From Euryodendron excelsum (Eukaryota > Streptophyta > Magnoliopsida > Ericales > Pentaphylacaceae): 64,000 nt of DNA. Where the stretch lies: assembly GCA_033060915.1 (NCBI GenBank), contig CM065396.1, positions 3,345,501 to 3,409,500 on the forward strand, written 5' to 3'. This document shows, piece by piece, positions 59,001 to 64,000 of this stretch. A program made the position numbers and the translations under genes. Positions within the stretch are counted from its first letter, which is position 1. Each line of letters begins with the position of its first letter. The notes under the pieces were generated by a model. The model was not told where the DNA came from. It did not search any database and was given only the letters and a program-made list of their open reading frames with translations.

Positions 59001-62000
59001 GTAAGATTTGAAGGTTCAGACGAGGGTGGAGGATGCTTTGCTTGGAAGGGGTTCTTGAAAGGTTTTTTCTTGGTTTCCTCCTTTTATTGGCACCTTGTCG
59101 GGAAAGGAGATGGGACCTTTCCGTGGAAGGCGATTTGGCGCACTAAGGTCTTGTTCGAAGTGGCTTTCTTTGCTTGGACTGCTTCTAAAGATGCTATTTT
59201 CACCACGGATGATCTAAAAAAGAGGCGTAATTTGTCATTCATTGGTGTTGGATGTCTGAGGGGGATGGGGAAAATGAGAACCACCTCTTTCTGCAGTGTC
59301 CAATGGATTGAGAGATTTTGAGTATGTTGTTCTTGGTTTTTGGTGTTGAGTGGGTGATGCCTCGTTTGTTTAGGGAGTTTCTTGTTTGCTGAAGTCAGGG
59401 ATGCCCTTCGTATTGTGTTAAAAGTGCTTGGGCGACTGCTCTGCTTTGTCTGATGTGGTGCTTGTGGAGAGAAAGGAACATGAGTCTTCTGATGGAATGG
59501 AAAGTTCTGTTTGCAGCTTTAAGGGCATGGTCGTTGTTACTTTATTTTTTGGATGAAGGAAACGTGTCCCTTCTCTTTATCATCAATTTGTTGATTTTTT
59601 GGGGAATTTGTTTCTCCCTATAGATATATAGGGGCGGCTCGGGTATATAGTCCTTTGTATACGTCCTGTGTACAAGGTTGCGCCCTGTTTTGGGGCGTGT
59701 TTTCTGTTATTCTATTGTTACACATAAAAAAGATAAGGTTCTGAATATTCTCTTGCGCTAAATTGTTTCATATAAAACCTGTACTTAGCACATTCAAAGT
59801 AACATCCCTAATGGTCCAATGAATGGTAAAGGTAAAGGATATAAGTGAGTGAGAAACTTCTTTTAAGCTAAATAATCTATTTGTAGTTTCATTGTATATA
59901 AATGAAAAATGAAAAAAGTATAACTGTAAATACATGTACTTATTGTAGTTATCCAAAAAATTGGAACTCTATGGAAACAACATGTGGAGTTTTATTTCTT
60001 TATTTATTTTTTGCTTCATGCAGACTATTTTATTTCTTAGGTTTAATGGATTGAGTTTTGTTAAACGAATACTATAGTTTTTGCTGAGTCGTTATATTAT
60101 GTTTCATATTGTGATTTTTTCAAGATTCTTGTGGTAATAGTTTTTTGAGTTGTTAATTGTCTGCCATATGCTAGGAGTAATTTTGAATTGTTAATTGTCC
60201 TATGCTATATGCTAGGAGTAAATTATGGTATCATAACTGTGTCGAGTTAGTAAAATCGTCACTCTATTCTTGTAAAAAAATGTAAAAACCTTATGACTTA
60301 TTCTAAACCTGACAAATCCCATGCATACGCAGGTTTTTGCTAGTTATTATCATAAATACATGTAATGGCACCTGACGTTTTATTTTTATTGTATTTATAG
60401 ACTTGTTTGACTGTGATGTCTATATTTAATATCCCTTTTTTTCTTTAGAATTACGGAATTAATGTCTTTATGTATATTTCTGTTCAATTATGGAGTTGAT
60501 GTCTTTATATATTTTTTACACATCAAGTAACAGGAAGGAGGCAGGCATTGAAAATTATCATTCTTATTACTTCAGTTTCTAACATAAGAGTGAGAAACTA
60601 AAATTCAATTTGAGTAAGCTAAGTAATTGCATTACGCTCAACTGAGTGGAACATGTTTTTATTGGCCTGTTATCATGCAAAATGTTGGACATATTTTAAA
60701 TGTATTTGAAACCAAACAGAGCATTTGGCTTCCCTCTGCATTTGTTATTGTTGTTTGTGTTATTTTTCCTGTTGTGCTGCTGGTGTTTTAATTTGCATGC
60801 ACCTATACATGAATGTATATTCATGGTATATATTTCTTTATGGAAGTTTGGGGCTTTATTTGGATTATTTGGCTGATTGTTTTAGGCTCTACTACACTAA
60901 GATTGGGATGGGGACTCCTTCAAAGGACTATTACGTGCAGGTGGATACAGGAAGTGACATTATGTGGGTGAATTGTGCTGGTTGCGACAAATGTCCTACA
61001 AAAAGCGACCTTGGTGTATGACCCTTATTTTACTTGGATGTGAATCTTTTTCTTTTTGGATCAGAACTCTGGTATTTTATTTGTTATCTCCAATATTCTG
61101 TACAACTCTCCTTATGGTTCCAAATAATGTGATTTTTTTAAGAGAAATTTATCATCATGGTAACTGTATAACAGGTAGAACTGAGACTTTATGACCCGAA
61201 GGGCTCCACGACTGGAACATTGATCACTTGTGAACAGGATTTTTGCACTGAGACATTCGCTTCCCCTAGTTGTAAGCGTGGATCACTCTGCCAATATGGT
61301 GTTACTTATGGGGATGGGAGCTCAAGTGTGGGATACTTTGTCAAAGATTATATAATATTTGATCGAGCTTCTGGAAACCTTGAAACCACAACCATGAATG
61401 GTAGCATAGCATTCGGGTCAGTTCACTTTTCTATTTTTGGAGTGTAATTCAACATTATACACACATGCACAAACTCTTCACTTGGAGCTCCCTTCGGTTC
61501 ATTGGCAAGTCTATATGCATCTAATCATATTCACTTCTCTGTAATCATTTTCTCAAATGACTTTAAATGTGCTAACATGTTAACATATTATCTAACTTGC
61601 GTGTAGGTCAACTACTAAACAGTGATGCAACAAGAACTACCTTTTAGCTGTTAAGTTTTAATAGACCACAATGATTTGCATTTTCTTTCAAGAACCTTGT
61701 AATATGATGTCATAATGTGGCAGATTACTTCGTTATGCGTCTAGACTCTAGACCTATTATAATCAACCTGATTACATGGGGGTGAGCTCTTTCACAAGCA
61801 CACCCAGAGTTTTTCATGTCAAATGCTCATTACTTTTGGCTTTGGAGTGATCACAATCTAATGTACTAACTAAAGCACAAAGTGGGACCGCTCTTGCTCA
61901 CAATCTTCATTGAGTGAAGAAAATTGGAATCTTTGCTTAAAATTGGTTTTATTGTGAATTTTCATCGAAGATAAATGTTTCCAAGCCGTGAAGGTGATCT

Positions 62001-62846
62001 TTCTCCTAATTTGAATTTGGATGACTCGTAATGTCGTCTTGCTGTAAATTATAATTGTACTTGTTTCACACAGAAAACAGTTTAAGGTTGCATTGTCTCA
62101 TTCATTTTCATTTCTTAGTTAGCTTTGTGTAGCTTCTTTTGCTACCCTATATTGATGACCATGTGCTGGATTGAGTTATGCTAAATGCTGAGGATAAAAA
62201 TATTTAAGTTTCACGTTCTCTAACATCTTAAGCTTCTAAATGAGGTGATTGTTAGCATGGTATGAGAGCAGGAAGACCATATGTTTGAAATCCACCACCT
62301 ACCTGATAAATATATAACACTTGCACGTGTTTGGAAAGCTCATAGAGGAGAGTTTGCCCACACGTGAGGACCTGTGTTGAGGATATAAATATTTAGTTGA
62401 CACCCTTTCTAAAAACTTAAATCTTTTAGATGAAATGGTTGTGATATAGACTATAGTCACACAAGTTAGTTTTATTATTCCCTTTAACATGTTCTTTCAA
62501 GTTCTGAATATGTGTCATTCTTAGGTCTTATCTATGTTGAATAAACATGACTACTGATTTTGGACAACTTACTTGCAATGTTGCTTCTATTGCTTATATA
62601 AAATTTTCTGGTCCAATACAGGTGTGGGGCTAAACAATCCGGGCAGCTAGGTACATCTTCTCAAGCACTTGATGGCATCGTTGGTTTTGGACAAGCAAAT
62701 TCGTCCATGATATCACAGCTAGCATTGGCTGGAAAGGTGAAAAAAATGTTTGCACATTGCTTGGATGGTACTAATGGAGGTGGAATCTTTGCTATTGGAC
62801 AACCTGTGCAACCAAAACTAAAGTCAACTCCATTGATCCGGAATCA
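49736..62846 (+). CDS. A1-family aspartic protease, 5' part (gene runs past the right edge)
   Basis: Secretory-pathway endopeptidase of the plant pepsin-like A1 family. Exons 49736-49974, 60886-61015, 61175-61416 and 62622-62846 join in frame with GT-AG introns (836 coding bases). Residues about 8-31 are a hydrophobic signal peptide (LVVLGSVFVLGLVLVCSSNL). Residues 32-80 are a basic pro-region (KFAARERTLGALKAHDARRH). The catalytic motif VDTGSDIMWVNC places the first Asp at residue 100. YGDGSSSVGYFV is the flap with its Tyr, and cysteines follow the nepenthesin-like pattern (NCAGCDKC, SCKRGSLC, FGCGAKQSGQLG, FAHCLDG). The second catalytic Asp lies beyond the visible exons. The last donor is GTATGTG at 62847. 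Intron 1 is 10.9 kb and full of transposons. It resembles the Arabidopsis A36/A39-type group, an inference from motifs only. Confidence 0.93.
49836..49991 (+). repeat. 156 bp direct repeat, copy 1 (exon 1 of the protease)
   Basis: Covers codons 34 to 80 of the protease and the first 17 bases of intron 1, including the splice donor. It is base-for-base identical by eye to 50443-50598. Confidence 0.93.
49990..50062. repeat. CT then TA microsatellite in protease intron 1
   Basis: A run of about 44 bases of CT repeat is followed by about 20 bases of TA repeat, starting 17 bases after the splice donor. Confidence 0.95.
50422..52440. mobile_element. MULE-like TIR element carrying a copy of protease exon 1
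   Basis: The left tip GGTAATTACATTTTACCCCC and the right tip, read inward as GGTAATTTCATTTTACCCCC, match at all but one base over 21 bases. The right arm continues CTAGTTTTGCCCAAAAACA in the style of plant Mutator-like elements, but the left arm stops at 50442 and runs straight into the exon-1 copy. No transposase frame was found. The flanks (AAAAATAAG left, GCAAATAAT right) give no clean 9 bp duplication. It could be a Pack-MULE-like capture, or an old insertion altered by local duplication. Confidence 0.6.
50443..50598 (+). pseudogene. Exact partial copy of protease exon 1 inside intron 1
   Basis: Second copy of the 156 bp repeat. It lacks the start codon and signal peptide and keeps the exon-1 donor at 50582. 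TTGTTAAAG ahead of 50451, after a pyrimidine stretch, could serve as a weak acceptor. A cryptic 131-base exon at 50451-50581 would shift the reading frame if spliced in. Confidence 0.9.
55190..59330 (+). pseudogene. LINE ORF2 relic (endonuclease, RT, zinc-binding region)
   Basis: Coding remains of the LINE in several frames. Removing the solo LTR at 56719-58040 rejoins IRGFR with the downstream GVPHLFFVDD region, which shows that the LINE predates the LTR. No functional protein is possible. Confidence 0.85.
56719..58040 (+). mobile_element. Ty1/copia-type solo LTR inserted in the LINE
   Basis: Starts TGTTAGAGATTTATAC and ends ATCCTCAACA, flanked by a perfect 5 bp duplication TCAGG (56714-56718 and 58041-58045). 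It is 1322 bp with no coding region. A TATA-like CTCTATATATACATAC at 57665 fits a plus-strand LTR promoter. Confidence 0.92.
59736..60885 (+). other. Last part of protease intron 1
   Basis: AT-rich intronic sequence between the LINE and exon 2. No element was recognised. The acceptor TTTTAG ends at 60885. Confidence 0.6.
61417..62621 (+). other. Protease intron 3
   Basis: A 1205 bp phase-2 intron with donor GTCAGT and acceptor AATACAG. It falls inside the Gly codon of the conserved FGCG motif. No transposon was recognised. Confidence 0.85.
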
Positions 62847-64000
62847 GTATGTGATTTTACATCACAATTCTTTATTTGCTGTGAAACTACATGTTATTTT
62901 TATTATTTGTATGGCGTTTGTCTTCTTTCCATTTGATATTCTTTGAACTTTTTGCATCCATTTTTATGTAAGTGGCCATTTACAGTTTTATTTCTGACTG
63001 AAGTTCTTTAGAAGCAAAACAATTTTTCCCAATCATAGTATGTGATTTCATTGTCACCACTTCTGTGATATTTCTCTCTTTCTCCTTTTATAATTTTCTT
63101 CTTGTTCGGACTTAGTGTAAATATAGTTTTATTTTATGTTTTTTGTTTGTTTTCGTATGCTCGGAATTAGTTCCATTTCCCATATTATATGCGTCAAATT
63201 ATTGAAATATTTGAACCAGGTAGAGATAGGGCTGCAAATCAGGCAGTCTCAACCTGAGCAACCTGAGCCCAGCCTAATTTTTGATCGGGCTTGGACAACT
63301 GTTTAGAACTTGGGGCAAGCTTGGGCTCAAAAAGTCAACCCAACTTTAATTGGGCCTGGGCCTGGCAGAAGGCTCTGGCAACCCAAGCTAACTCGAAGCC
63401 TGACCTCAGTTTTATATATAAATGTTGTATTTATTGGTGTATGTGTATTATAATTTCTTTTTTCAACCATAGGATTGCTTTCCAAATGGAAACTTAAAAA
63501 TTCAAATTGTTATACACGAGAATTTTTTGAGCACCCTTTCCTCTAAATATATGGGCCCCAGATTCTCAAAGTAATTGTTTCTCCTTTGTTTAAAGTTCAA
63601 TCACTCAAAACTCTCCTTTAAGGAGGCCCTGGTGGAACCCTCAACCTGATGGTATATGAGGTCAGATGAAGAAGAAGAGATGCATTTAGAAAGTCCAGGG
63701 TAGAAAACTGATGAGATGCCCCTAAGAGCCATGGCCGAAAATCACCATGTCACAAGACGAGCTACAACAAGTTTGTGCTCCTTGGAGAAAGGTGGTTATT
63801 GTCAAACTATTAGGTAAAATAGTAGGGTATTAATTGCTCCACAAATGGCATGAACTATGGAAATACCTCATATGCTAGCTCAGAGTGACAGGATACTAAC
63901 CAACCACCAAAAGCACTGAAGACATCTGACCAATGATGGGAGTTGCTTAATTTATGGATACAATTCAAAGAGGTCTCTTCAACGTCTTCATGCAACGAGG
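62847..64000 (+). other. Protease intron 4, 5' part, to the window edge
   Basis: No further protease exon was found. The next one should encode the PHYNV-like stretch that follows IRNQ in this family, so the intron is longer than 1.15 kb. A segment at 63230-63400 is rich in CCTGAGC/GGGCTTGG-type phrases and may be a short repeat. Confidence 0.6.

Larger units (their letters stand above)
52940..59735 (+). mobile_element. Near full-length decayed L1-type LINE in protease intron 1
   Basis: Contains a decayed ORF1-like region (about 52950-55150) and ORF2. ORF2 has an endonuclease opening MEYRAISWNVGDLNDPKIRG (55190), GDFNMVRYPEERLGW (near 55580), RT pieces ESQNAFVRGRQILKAILAAD (near 56335) and VPHLFFVDD (near 58075), KARTVWDGVVERFRKRLASR (near 58305), and a zinc-binding tail FEVAFFAWTASKDAIFTTDD (near 59155). 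Stops and shifts are frequent, and the RT box is FVDD where FADD is usual. It is interrupted by a solo LTR at 56719-58040. The 3' end near 59730 has a short A-rich tail. The 5' edge and target duplication are uncertain. Confidence 0.88.

Overview
This window reads as nuclear DNA of a flowering plant, most likely a eudicot. It has GT-AG introns, AT-rich intergenic DNA, abundant CT/GA and TA microsatellites, and plastid-targeted proteins with plant-type transit peptides. About 60 percent or more looks like transposable elements in various states of decay. No CRISPR array, operon, rRNA gene or intact tRNA gene was seen.

Three host genes can be supported exon by exon. (1) On the minus strand, 12152-16086, is the biotin carboxyl carrier subunit of plastid acetyl-CoA carboxylase. 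Five exons are visible, up to the biotinyl-lysine motif, but the terminal exon was not found. (2) On the plus strand, 34745-38963, is a complete three-exon f-type chloroplast thioredoxin of 192 residues, whose first intron interrupts the Trp codon of the WCGPC active site. (3) On the plus strand from 49736, running off the right edge, is an A1-family secreted aspartic protease; four exons are visible and intron 1 is about 10.9 kb. Genes 1 and 2 both act in the chloroplast stroma. Light-activated fatty-acid synthesis is known to involve thioredoxin control of acetyl-CoA carboxylase, though through the carboxyltransferase subunit and not this one. Their proximity is probably chance.

Layout. 1-2560: non-coding, no recognisable gene. 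2563-2970: unassigned segment with open frames. 2971-8004: decayed Ty1/copia element with both LTRs, a tRNA-Met-type primer site, and gag, protease, integrase, RT and RNase H relics. 8005-11300: nothing recognised. 11300-11860: 3' end of an L1-type LINE, minus strand. 12152-16086: BCCP gene. 17580-23468: three-level nest (hAT-type MITE, copia solo LTR inside it, 3.7 kb gypsy solo LTR inside that), each level marked by target duplications. 24290-25430 and 26003-26340: copia relic split by a 569 bp hAT MITE with a perfect 8 bp duplication. 27190-28440: LTR-like DNA with TCCGGA palindromes. 28639-28691: run of 53 G. 28945-33293: second three-level nest (MITE, MULE-like element, copia solo LTR of the same family as in the first nest). 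34745-38963: thioredoxin f with a Tourist-like MITE in intron 1. 40130-40270: SINE-like piece. 40790-47800: a repeat domain with two related direct segments and a tandem array of about nine ~137 bp units. From 49736: aspartic protease, with intron 1 holding an exact 156 bp copy of exon 1, a MULE-like element, and a LINE that itself carries a 1.3 kb copia solo LTR.

The most striking observations are the exon-1 copy that abuts a transposon terminal repeat, the two 'Russian-doll' insertions, and clusters of CpG-centred palindromes (GTCGAC, TTCGAA, TCCGGA) inside unrelated LTRs. All exon boundaries were read by eye from splice consensus and family conservation; no alignment or database search was run.
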